NCBI GenBank assembly: GCA_036493755.1
Contig: DASXPG010000094.1
Span: 1-5,436 of the forward strand
Source: DASXPG01 sp036493755
GTDB lineage: Bacteria > Gemmatimonadota > Gemmatimonadetes > Gemmatimonadales > JACORV01
Direction of reading: 5' to 3'
DNA: 5,436 bases
Below are positions 1 to 4,572 of this stretch, in pieces (the first letter of the stretch is position 1; every line of letters starts with the position of its first letter). The position numbers and the translations under genes were made by a program. The notes below the pieces were generated by a model. It searched no databases. It saw only the letters and a list, made by a program, of their open reading frames with translations, and was not told the DNA's origin.

Positions 1-1
1 C

Positions 2-256
2 ACCGAGGAGATGCGCGCCGCGGTGCTGGCCATCGCGCCGCTCGGCAGCTCCTTGGATTCGGCGACGTCCAGGCTCGAGCGCGAGGGAATTTCCTGCGCG
101 ATGGTGCACGGCGCGGCGAGGTCGCCTTCCGACTATCTCTGGTGCGACGCCGCGAGCGCCAACTCGACGGTCACCCAGCGCTGGCAGATCGCGATCATGG
201 GCAGCGGCGGCAAGATCAGCGACGTAAAGGTCGCGCTGGGCACGCCGAGCCCCTGA
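2..256 (+). CDS. C-terminal fragment of an unrecognised, probably exported small protein (5' end outside the window)
   Basis: An open frame enters from the left edge and ends at TGA 254-256, giving 84 residues. The ATG at 11 is unlikely to be the start: the only purine-rich stretch (GAGGAG, 5-10) touches it with no spacing, and the frame is already open before it. The segment reads as alternating short helical and strand-like stretches. It has a 'PLGSSLDSATSRLEREG' region, two cysteines (ISCAMV and YLWCDAA) that could form a disulfide, and a C-terminal part (RWQIAIMGSGGKISDVKVALG) that looks like two antiparallel strands. It loosely resembles small lipoproteins with a Cys...Cys pair and a 'W-x-V/I' strand, but I cannot name a family. 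The next gene starts 46 bp downstream on the same strand, so the two may be co-transcribed. Confidence 0.6.
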   Translation, partial: TEEMRAAVLAIAPLGSSLDSATSRLEREGISCAMVHGAARSPSDYLWCDAASANSTVTQRWQIAIMGSGGKISDVKVALGTPSP

Positions 257-302
257 AGGCCGTAGAAGCCGTGCCCGTCTTCCTCAAACCTCGAGGTAGC
301 CC

Positions 303-575
303 ATGAACCGCCGCGAAGCCGCTCGTCTCATCGCCACGCTGTCCGCCGTGCCGCTGGTCCGGGCCCGCGCCGCCCAGGCGCTGACCATCCAGCGCGGCCA
401 GGGTGAAGGACCCCATCCTCGCATCGCCGCCGCCATCCGCTCGATCGAGGATGCGGTGAACTATCTCGAGCATGCACCGCACGATTTTGGCGGCCACCGC
501 GCCGCGGCGGTCGAGGCCTCGCGTGCGGCTATCGCGCAGCTGCGGCTGTGCCAGGCCTACAAGCCGGGGCGCTGA
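303..575 (+). CDS. Small secreted protein with Tat-like leader and a conserved 'HAPHDFGGHR' helical domain
   Basis: This encodes 90 residues from ATG 303, preceded by GAGGT (293-297) at a good 5-nt spacing. The N-terminus (MNRREAARLIATLSAVPLVRARAAQA) has an Arg-Arg pair, a mildly hydrophobic stretch and an A-x-A cleavage site near residues 24-26. This suggests export, possibly by the twin-arginine route. The mature part is about 64 residues of alpha-helical protein: HPRIAAAIRSIEDAVNYLEH, then the motif APHDFGGHR (residues about 58-66), then an Ala-rich helix AAAVEASRAAIAQLRLC. From memory, this two-helix arrangement around a 'HDFGGHR' turn recurs in many small uncharacterised bacterial proteins of the type 'ALxELrxAxxeLxxAxHDFGGHRxxAlxaixxAixqL'. 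No function is known to me. The His/Asp/His cluster could bind metal, but that is speculation. It probably shares a transcript with the partial gene upstream. Confidence 0.72.
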   Translation: MNRREAARLIATLSAVPLVRARAAQALTIQRGQGEGPHPRIAAAIRSIEDAVNYLEHAPHDFGGHRAAAVEASRAAIAQLRLCQAYKPGR

Positions 576-597
576 CTCTGACGAGCGGCCGGGACGC

Positions 598-603
598 TAT
601 ACC
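598..603 (+). promoter_or_regulatory. Candidate -10 element (TATACC) of the methyltransferase gene
   Basis: TATACC lies 18 nt before the ATG at 621 and partly overlaps the palindrome at 602-616. A poor -35 match (CTGACT, 572-577) sits at a long 20-nt spacing. If real, transcription would start near 609-611, giving a leader of about 10 nt. This is a weak call that rests mainly on position. Confidence 0.3.
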
Positions 604-616
604 TAAGAGTCTTAGG
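602..616. promoter_or_regulatory. Perfect palindrome CCTAAGA-G-TCTTAGG, likely repressor operator
   Basis: Two 7-bp arms, CCTAAGA and TCTTAGG, are exact reverse complements around a single central G at 609. The element lies 5-19 bp before the methyltransferase ATG and overlaps the candidate -10 and the expected start of transcription. A dimeric helix-turn-helix repressor bound there would block initiation. Its relatively AT-rich core stands out from the GC-rich surroundings, which supports a functional site. As an RNA hairpin a 1-nt loop is not possible, so a DNA-binding role is more likely than a terminator. The cognate regulator is not in this window. From memory, similar CTAAGA-N-TCTTAG sites precede BlaI/MecI-type regulated genes in Acidobacteriota-like genomes, but I could not check this. 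Confidence 0.55.
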
Positions 617-620
617 GGTC

Positions 621-1409
621 ATGGCTGATCCGCGGCCGGATTACGGCATCGACGCCCCCGGCGTCATCCGCAATCTCGCCGTCGCCGGCGGGATCCTCCT
701 GGTTGTGGCAATCGCGGCGACGCTCGGGCTGATTCCGGCCCAGGCGCCGCTCTGGGGCGGCGGCGAGGGCGCCGGTGTCCAGCTCGCCATCGCCCCATCG
801 GCATTTCCCGCCGGCTTCTCGTTATGCGCCGCGGCCTGCTGGATGTATTTCGGCAGCCGCTTCGGCAAGATCGCCGAGCGCGAGAAGCTCGTCAGCCGGC
901 TGGCATGGAGGGGCGATGAGCGGGTGCTCGACATCGGTTGCGGGCGCGGGCTGATGCTGGTGGGGGCCGCCCGGCGGCTCACCACCGGCACCGCGGTCGG
1001 GATCGATATCTGGAATGCCGAGGATCTGTCCGGGAACACCGCCGAGGTCCCGTTGCGCAACGCGGAGATCGAAGGCGTGGGGGCGCGGGTCAGCGTCGAA
1101 ACGGCCGACATGCGTCACCTGCCGTTTCCCGATGCCAGCTTCGACGTCGTGGTGTCGCGTGCCGCGATCCACAATCTGTACCATGACGCCGAGCGAGCCG
1201 ACGCGATCGCCGAAATCGCGCGAATCCTGAAGCCTGGCGGCCGGGCGCTGATCTGGGATATCCGCCATCTCGACGAGTATGCCCGGGAATTCGAGACCGC
1301 GGGGTGCTCGGCACGGCTGCTCGAGTCGCGGCTCCGCTCGGTGATGACGGCGCTGATGACGATGGGGAAGATGCGCCCCAATACGCTGCTGGCGTCGAGG
1401 GCCGCCTAG
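621..1409 (+). CDS. Membrane-anchored class I SAM-dependent methyltransferase
   Basis: This encodes 262 residues. Residues about 19-38 (LAVAGGILLVVAIAATLGLI) form a clear hydrophobic segment, and 61-79 a second, weaker one, so the protein is probably anchored in the inner membrane. The catalytic domain follows. It has motif I VLDIGCGRG (102-110, SAM-binding Gly loop), the acidic end of strand 2 in GIDIW (127-131), the post-loop motif ADMRHLPFPDASFDVVVS (162-179), and RILKPGGRALIWDI (201-214), typical of UbiE/type-11 methyltransferases. The start ATG 621 has a short AGGGG (614-618) close upstream. It is supported by the N-terminal PDYGIDAPGVIRNL, which I recognise as the usual beginning of related membrane-associated methyltransferases. 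The substrate cannot be told from sequence. A palindrome in the leader suggests regulated expression. Its TAG stop overlaps the stop codon of the convergent isomerase gene. Confidence 0.88.
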   Translation: MADPRPDYGIDAPGVIRNLAVAGGILLVVAIAATLGLIPAQAPLWGGGEGAGVQLAIAPSAFPAGFSLCAAACWMYFGSRFGKIAEREKLVSRLAWRGDERVLDIGCGRGLMLVGAARRLTTGTAVGIDIWNAEDLSGNTAEVPLRNAEIEGVGARVSVETADMRHLPFPDASFDVVVSRAAIHNLYHDAERADAIAEIARILKPGGRALIWDIRHLDEYAREFETAGCSARLLESRLRSVMTALMTMGKMRPNTLLASRAA

Positions 1410-2041
1410 CGGCCGGCGGGCTTCCACTCCCTGGTGATGCGCGCGGTGGTGATGTAGTCGAGCCGCGGGAAGGTGCTGTTCAGGTAGGAGTTGCCGAGTG
1501 CGCCGATCATCCCCTGGTCGGGTCCGCCAGCCGGATTGTTGTACTCCCCGTTCAGCGAATCGATGGCCGACCCCCCGCTGCGGATCTCGCCGATCGGGGC
1601 GAAGGGGACCATCCCCGAATCGAGCTTCAGGTTGTCCTTGAGATTGATGAACATCTGGCTGCCGCGCGTTCCCGGTCCGGCGTGCGCGAAGGAAACGGTG
1701 CCGCGCAAGTTGCTGTGCCTGGGCCGGTCGTCGGGAATCGGGTCCTTCGCGTAGCGCTGGGTGAAGGAAGGATCCGCGGGCATCCCGAATTGCGCGACGA
1801 AGTGCGGCACCACGCGGAAGAAGCGCGCCTGGTCGTAAAAGTCGTTCTGGAGCAGATAGTAGAACCGGTCGACGCCGACCGGGGCCCAGTCACGGTGGAC
1901 CATCAGCTCCATCATTCCCTTGCTGGTGGCCAGCGCGACGGTGAAGCTGTCGGGCGCGGCCGGAGCGCCGCCATTCTGGACGGCGCCGTTGTTACAGCCG
2001 GCGGCGAGGGCGATCACCAGGATTGTGCCGATGCTGCGCAT
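1406..2041 (-). CDS. Cyclophilin-type peptidyl-prolyl cis-trans isomerase, predicted lipoprotein
   Basis: This encodes 211 residues. The N-terminus is a short hydrophobic leader ending in the lipobox LAAGC (Cys16), predicting a lipid-anchored envelope protein that helps fold exported proteins by isomerising X-Pro bonds. A Gly/Ala/Asn-rich linker (17-31) precedes the cyclophilin domain. Signature pieces are FFRVVPHFVAQFG (74-86; Arg76, Phe81 and Gln84 correspond to Arg55, Phe60 and Gln63 of human CypA), GTVSFAHAG (114-122), SQMFINL (128-134) and the strand FAPIGEI (147-153). The CypA positions Trp121 and His126 appear replaced (Lys139, Met144), as is common in bacterial relatives. A C-terminal extension, about 169-205, ends with GNSYLNSTFPRLDYITTARI, a tail I recall from envelope cyclophilins of environmental phyla. 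GAGGAGG (2058-2052) lies 10 nt before the ATG. The gene is divergent from the next one by 26 bp. Confidence 0.92.
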   Translation of the reverse strand: MRSIGTILVIALAAGCNNGAVQNGGAPAAPDSFTVALATSKGMMELMVHRDWAPVGVDRFYYLLQNDFYDQARFFRVVPHFVAQFGMPADPSFTQRYAKDPIPDDRPRHSNLRGTVSFAHAGPGTRGSQMFINLKDNLKLDSGMVPFAPIGEIRSGGSAIDSLNGEYNNPAGGPDQGMIGALGNSYLNSTFPRLDYITTARITREWKPAGR

Positions 2042-2067
2042 GCGACGCGTGCCTCCTCGGAGTTACA
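2042..2067. promoter_or_regulatory. 26-bp divergent intergenic region with both ribosome-binding sites
   Basis: Only 26 bp separate the start codons of the isomerase (-) and the 2068 gene (+). The region contains GAGGAGG for the minus gene (2058-2052) and an adjacent GGAG for the plus gene (2059-2062). There is no room for conventional promoters between the genes, so each promoter must overlap the coding start of the other or the transcripts are nearly leaderless. A TACAAT hexamer (2064-2069, +) matches a -10 box well but has no recognisable -35. If used, translation of the plus gene would have to start at ATG 2098 rather than 2068. Confidence 0.4.
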
Positions 2068-2562
2068 ATGAATCTAGATGACTCACCCGGTGAACGGATG
2101 ACCAGTCCGCTCCGCGACCAGGCGCTGGCGATCATGCCCGCCGAGCTGGGGCTGACACCGACGCGGGCCCTGCCTAACGTCTGCGCCGCGGTGATGGAGC
2201 TGGGCTTCGAGGGCGGCGTGGCGACGCTGGTCGCCGTGGCCGACGGCACGGCGAGCCTCTACTTCTCCAACGGTGGCGGGATCATCGGCGCCGGCCGGCA
2301 CGACAAGGTGCGGGCCGCCGCCGCTCGCTTTCTCGTGTCGGCGGAACGGAGCTTGGGCGCCCTGGCCGCCGCCGCCGACCAGGCCGCGCCGCTCTCCGGA
2401 CATGCGCGCTTCTTCGTACGCACCTACGTGGGATTGATGACCGCCGCCGCCCCGGGTGAAGAGCTGGCGGGAGGCGGGCATCCCCTGTCGGCGCTCTTCT
2501 TTCAAGGCCACGATCTCGTTACCGCGATCCGTGATGCGAGCGGCGAGGATGCGAACGGTTAG
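2068..2562 (+). CDS. Conserved protein of unknown function ('LYFSNGGGIIGAG' family)
   Basis: This encodes 164 residues from ATG 2068, chosen because GGAG (2059-2062) precedes it by 5 nt. ATG 2098 (starting MTSPLRDQ) is a real alternative and would give 154 residues. There is no signal peptide or membrane helix, so a cytoplasmic location is expected. The visible conserved core is PNVCAAVMELGFEGGVATLVAVADGTASLYFSNGGGIIGAG (residues about 36-76), which looks like a beta-hairpin followed by a Gly-rich turn. Then comes a long Ala-rich helix (about 80-104), a strand RFFVRTYVGLMTA (114-126), and a C-terminal HPLSALFFQGHDLVTAIR (138-155). The order of strand, helix, strand and helix is reminiscent of profilin/roadblock-like small folds, but this is only an impression. 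I recall similar uncharacterised proteins in several environmental phyla. No function can be assigned. Confidence 0.75.
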   Translation: MNLDDSPGERMTSPLRDQALAIMPAELGLTPTRALPNVCAAVMELGFEGGVATLVAVADGTASLYFSNGGGIIGAGRHDKVRAAAARFLVSAERSLGALAAAADQAAPLSGHARFFVRTYVGLMTAAAPGEELAGGGHPLSALFFQGHDLVTAIRDASGEDANG

Positions 2563-2570
2563 ATGGCGCG

Positions 2571-2599
2571 TTGAAACGGGCGACCCCTTCTTGTAGAAA
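2571..2599 (+). promoter_or_regulatory. Sigma70-type promoter for the channel-like/DUF1801/deaminase unit
   Basis: TTGAAA (2571-2576, 5 of 6 to TTGACA) and TAGAAA (2594-2599, 4 of 6 to TATAAT) are separated by exactly 17 bp. They sit 30 bp before the ATG at 2629 and just after the stop of the preceding gene. This is the best-formed promoter in the window. The predicted start of transcription is about 2605-2607, which coincides with the inverted repeat at 2605-2621. Confidence 0.6.
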
Positions 2600-2604
2600 C
2601 CGAC

Positions 2605-2621
2605 CCAAAGCTCATCTTTGG
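2605..2621 (+). repeat. Perfect inverted repeat CCAAAG-N5-CTTTGG at the predicted transcript start
   Basis: Six-base arms 2605-2610 and 2616-2621 are exact complements around CTCAT. In DNA this could be an operator just downstream of the promoter at 2571-2599. In RNA it would form a 5'-terminal hairpin ending 7 nt before the ATG at 2629. It would pair part of the only purine-rich stretch (TTGGA, 2618-2622) available as ribosome-binding site. Either reading implies control of the downstream unit. Confidence 0.45.
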
Positions 2622-2628
2622 ACGCGTG

Positions 2629-2994
2629 ATGCGTAACCAGCCATTCAACTATGAGCGACGCAGCCAGAAACTTCTGCCGCGGCGTGCGTTCATGGCGCGG
2701 CTCTTCATGCACTTTCTCGTCACCCAGGTGCTGGTCCTCGTTTCGCTCATCGCCGGAATGGCCGGCTATGCGCATTTCGAAGGACTCGGGATCCGGGACG
2801 CCTTCCTCAATTCGGCGATGCTGCTGGGCGGGATGGGGCCGGTCAACAATCCCCACACCAACGGCGGGAAGGTTTTCGCGGGAATTTACGCCCTCTATTG
2901 CGGGCTCGTGGTCATCGTCGGCGCCGGCGTGATCATGGCGCCGGTCGTCCATCGCATCATCCACCAGTTCCATGGAATCGAGGAGAAGTCATGA
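2629..2994 (+). CDS. Two-helix membrane protein resembling a K+ channel pore module without the GYG filter
   Basis: This encodes 121 residues from ATG 2629 (a GTG directly before it at 2626 would add one residue). A basic N-terminus (ERRSQKLLPRRAFMARL) leads into membrane helix 1 (about 24-49). A re-entrant-like segment RDAFLNSAMLLGGMGPVNN (56-74) follows, then membrane helix 2 (GKVFAGIYALYCGLVVIVGAGVIMAPVVHRII, about 80-111) and a short basic/His tail. The topology, the 'AFLNS' pore-helix-like start and the G-K-x-F-x-x-x-Y-A-L entry to helix 2 match two-helix potassium channels. At the filter, however, GGMGPVN stands where TTVGYGD is expected. From memory such proteins form a widespread, uncharacterised family, often labelled hypothetical or 'two pore domain channel'. 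Conduction of K+ cannot be assumed. Transcription is probably from 2571-2599, and the stop overlaps the next start (ATGA), implying translational coupling. Confidence 0.78.
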   Translation: MRNQPFNYERRSQKLLPRRAFMARLFMHFLVTQVLVLVSLIAGMAGYAHFEGLGIRDAFLNSAMLLGGMGPVNNPHTNGGKVFAGIYALYCGLVVIVGAGVIMAPVVHRIIHQFHGIEEKS

Positions 2995-3449
2995 CCGTCG
3001 CCGAGTTTCTCGCGGGATTGCCGGCTGAACGGCGCGCCGCGCTGCACGAGGTCCGCGCGGTAATCCGTAAGCGGCTGCCGGCGGGCTACCGCGAGGAAAT
3101 GGCCGGCAAAGCGATCGTCTGGGTGGTGCCGCTTTCGGTCTACCCCGACACCTACAATGGCCATGCCTTGTGGTACGTGGGTCTCGCGTCGCCGAAGAGT
3201 TATGCGTCGCTCCACATGGTGATGGCGTACATGAATGACGGGCTGACGAAGCGGCTCGAAGACGGTTTCAAGAAGGCGGGGAAGAAGCTCCGGATGGGCA
3301 AGGGGTGCGTCAATTTCGATAGCGCGGATGATCTTGCGCTGGACGTGATCGGAGACGTTGTTGCGGCGGTGCCGATGGAGAAATACGTCGCGGTGGCGAA
3401 GCAATCGCGGGAAGACAGAAAGAAGGTCAAGAAGGTCAAGAAGGTTTGA
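2991..3449 (+). CDS. DUF1801 (YdhG/frataxin-like-fold) domain protein
   Basis: This encodes 152 residues from ATG 2991. The start is fixed by GAGGAG (2980-2985) 5 nt upstream and by the 4-nt ATGA overlap with the channel-like gene. The open frame extends further upstream only as a shadow of that gene. The protein begins VAEFLAGLPAERRAALHEVRAVIRKRLPAGYREEM, the standard start of DUF1801 proteins. It continues with VPLSVYPDTYNGHALWYVGLASPKSYASLH (47-75), GKKLRMGKGCVNFDSADDLALDVIGDVVAAVPMEKYV (97-133) and a soluble cytoplasmic end. The family has an alpha/beta fold compared with frataxin, and some members are annotated as iron chaperones. Its general role is not established. The last residues, three Lys-Lys-Val triplets, are encoded by a 9-bp tandem repeat (3422-3446) and look like a recently acquired tail rather than part of the fold. 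Confidence 0.88.
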   Translation: MTVAEFLAGLPAERRAALHEVRAVIRKRLPAGYREEMAGKAIVWVVPLSVYPDTYNGHALWYVGLASPKSYASLHMVMAYMNDGLTKRLEDGFKKAGKKLRMGKGCVNFDSADDLALDVIGDVVAAVPMEKYVAVAKQSREDRKKVKKVKKV

Positions 3450-3479
3450 AGGTTGGAAGGTCAGGGGGTTAGAAGATTG
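3422..3479 (+). repeat. Degenerate GAAGGTNN repeat array spanning a gene junction
   Basis: Seven adjacent units begin at 3422, 3431, 3440, 3448, 3456, 3464 and 3472: GAAGGTCAA, GAAGGTCAA, GAAGGTTT, GAAGGTTG, GAAGGTCA, GGGGGTTA and GAAGATTG. The unit length is 9 bp for the two units wholly before the stop, keeping the reading frame, and 8 bp from the third unit on. The array encodes the Lys-Lys-Val tail and stop codon of the DUF1801 gene. Unit six gives the G-rich ribosome-binding site and unit seven contains the likely TTG start of the deaminase. From memory, GAAGGTT-type short repeats are common intergenic elements in several GC-rich environmental bacteria. Confidence 0.75.
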
Positions 3480-3917
3480 AACGATGAGTTCATGGCGGCC
3501 GCGATCGCCGAGGCCGAGGCGGGACTGGCTGAGGGCGGCATTCCGATCGGTTCGGTGCTGGTATTCGAGAAGCGGATCATCGGGCGGGGACATAACCGGC
3601 GGGTCCAGCGGGGCAGCGCGGTGCTTCACGCGGAGATGGATGCGCTGGAGAATGCCGGCCGGCAGCCCGCGTCGGTCTACCGGGCCGGCACTCTCTATAC
3701 CACGCTTTCGCCTTGCGCCATGTGCAGCGGTGCCGTGCTGCTCTACGGCATCCCGCGCGTCATCATCGGCGAGCACCGCACCTTCGTGGGCGAGGAAGCT
3801 CTGCTACGCTCCCGCGGCGTCACCCTCGACGTGCTTGACGACGTGCAGTGTGAGCGGCTCATGGCGCGTTTCATCGAGGCCCACCCCGAGCTGTGGCATG
3901 AAGATATCGGCGAGTAG
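3477..3917 (+). CDS. Yeast Fcy1-type cytosine deaminase (nucleoside/nucleobase deaminase family)
   Basis: This encodes 146 residues from TTG 3477, chosen because AGGGGG (3463-3468) lies 8 nt upstream and because homologues begin MNDEFM. ATG 3492 would remove five residues. The enzyme hydrolyses cytosine to uracil and ammonia in pyrimidine salvage. Zinc-deaminase motifs are HAEMD (His51 zinc ligand, Glu53 proton shuttle) and SPCAMC (Cys80 and Cys83 zinc ligands). Compared from memory with yeast cytosine deaminase, GHN (Asn40), Phe103, Trp140 and Asp143 match Asn51, Phe114, Trp152 and Asp155, the base-binding residues. The offset is a constant 11, then 12 after one gap. Even the C-terminal end (W-x-E-DIGE) is shared. 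This fits cytosine better than tRNA adenosine (TadA) or guanine. It is probably last in the unit starting at 2629, 27 bp after the DUF1801 stop. Sequence shows no separate promoter. Confidence 0.88.
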   Translation: MNDEFMAAAIAEAEAGLAEGGIPIGSVLVFEKRIIGRGHNRRVQRGSAVLHAEMDALENAGRQPASVYRAGTLYTTLSPCAMCSGAVLLYGIPRVIIGEHRTFVGEEALLRSRGVTLDVLDDVQCERLMARFIEAHPELWHEDIGE

Positions 3918-4095
3918 GCGAGCCTGGCGCGCCGCATGGCTGTCCGGCCTGGAGAGCCCGTAGCGAATCGCGCGTATCAACTGGTTCATGGCACGGCGGC
4001 GGCGGCGCATGGCGCGCGTCGGCGCCCGTGTGGCCGGGCGGAAGCGGTATGCCGTTTCGGCCCGCAGCAGGGTGAGGGGAGCGGTCATCTGATGC
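3918..4095. other. 178-bp gap between convergent genes, no convincing gene
   Basis: This GC-rich stretch lies between the deaminase stop and the stop of the barrel protein. Both strands have short open frames, but they are rich in Arg/Ala/Pro, lack ribosome-binding sites and look like shadows. It contains the palindromic 8-mer GGCGCGCC (3927-3934 region) and one long imperfect hairpin (4035-4064). The most likely content is the 3' ends and transcription termination of the two convergent genes. Confidence 0.5.
4035..4064. terminator. Imperfect hairpin between convergent genes, possible terminator
   Basis: CGGGC (4035-4039) pairs with GCCCG (4060-4064). After single-base bulges, GAAGCGG-like bases 4040-4047 pair with 4052-4058 around a TATG loop, for about 12 pairs in total. 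No T-run follows on either strand, so it would not be a classical intrinsic terminator. It may stabilise 3' ends or act with Rho. Confidence 0.3.
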
Positions 4096-4572
4096 CTAAC
4101 GATGGCGGAGAGTGAAATTGAGGCCGACCGCCACCTGCGACGTGGACCCGTGCCCGACCAGGGCGCGGAACTCGGCGTAGGGGTGCACCCGGCCATGCCG
4201 GGATTCAAACCCGGCCAAGAGTCCGAGATGCGAGTCGGTATGGGAAATGTTGGCGATGCTGCTTCGCGTCAGGTTCGGGCCGCCGCCGAGATACACCCAG
4301 CTCCACTTCCCCGCCGGCAGCCGGTACTTCAGATCGGCGTTCAGCCCCCAGAGGCTGCCAGAATTGACGAAGAAGTACTCGAAGGAGGGATAGAACTCGA
4401 GATGGGAAGCGACGGGAATGGAGAGCTGGGGGCCGATGCCGATAACCTTTGCGTCGAAGTTGTAGGAGAGATGCGGGCCGAGATGGAAGCGCGGTGCCTG
4501 CGCCGCGAGACTCGGCGCGAGAGCGGCGAGCAGCAACAACATCATCAGAATTGCCGACAGCCGTGACGTCAT
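4096..4572 (-). CDS. Small outer-membrane beta-barrel protein (about eight strands)
   Basis: This encodes 158 residues. The start ATG 4572 is followed by a classical Sec signal peptide: a short basic start, hydrophobic core LSAILMMLLLLAALAPSLA, and cleavage after AQA near residue 26. The frame is open further upstream to about 5064, but that part is a shadow of the trpF-like gene and intergenic DNA. TGGAGG (4590-4585) lies 12 nt before ATG, a little long. The mature part of about 132 residues is a run of amphipathic strands with alternating hydrophobic residues and Gly/Asn turns: about 29-38, 43-54, 57-69, 74-85, 90-101, 115-125, 128-139 and 144-156. That count suits an eight-stranded barrel of OmpX/OmpA-like size. 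No lipobox is present. It ends LNFTLRHR rather than with the usual terminal aromatic, although Phe is near the end. The ligand or role is unknown. Confidence 0.75.
   Translation of the reverse strand: MTSRLSAILMMLLLLAALAPSLAAQAPRFHLGPHLSYNFDAKVIGIGPQLSIPVASHLEFYPSFEYFFVNSGSLWGLNADLKYRLPAGKWSWVYLGGGPNLTRSSIANISHTDSHLGLLAGFESRHGRVHPYAEFRALVGHGSTSQVAVGLNFTLRHR

Noticed and set aside
11..256. Complete 81-residue gene starting at ATG 11
   Set aside because: The reading frame is open to the window edge and the purine-rich GAGGAG abuts the ATG with zero spacing. The segment is better read as the C-terminal part of a longer protein.
641..1427. Two overlapping minus-strand open frames opposite the methyltransferase
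   Set aside because: The plus strand carries a complete SAM-binding motif set. The minus frames are Pro/Arg/Ser-rich shadows.
1304..2071. 255-codon open frame on the plus strand
   Set aside because: It is the complement of the cyclophilin gene, whose motifs and lipobox are unmistakable. No ribosome-binding site or domain pattern supports the plus-strand reading.
2083..2973. 296-codon open frame on the minus strand
   Set aside because: It runs antisense through two plus-strand genes with clear protein-family or membrane patterns. Its translation is rich in Arg, His, Gly and Asp with no domain pattern, typical of a GC-rich shadow frame.
2895..3776. 293-codon open frame on the minus strand
   Set aside because: It is antisense to the DUF1801 and deaminase genes. 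Its only pattern (repeated SNPLTFQPSNLLDLLDLL) is the reverse reading of the GAAGGT repeat array.
3804..4208. 134-codon minus-strand frame that could fill the 3918-4095 gap
   Set aside because: It overlaps the ends of both flanking genes. It has runs such as MRRRRRAM with no recognisable domain, and no ribosome-binding site at any of its ATGs.
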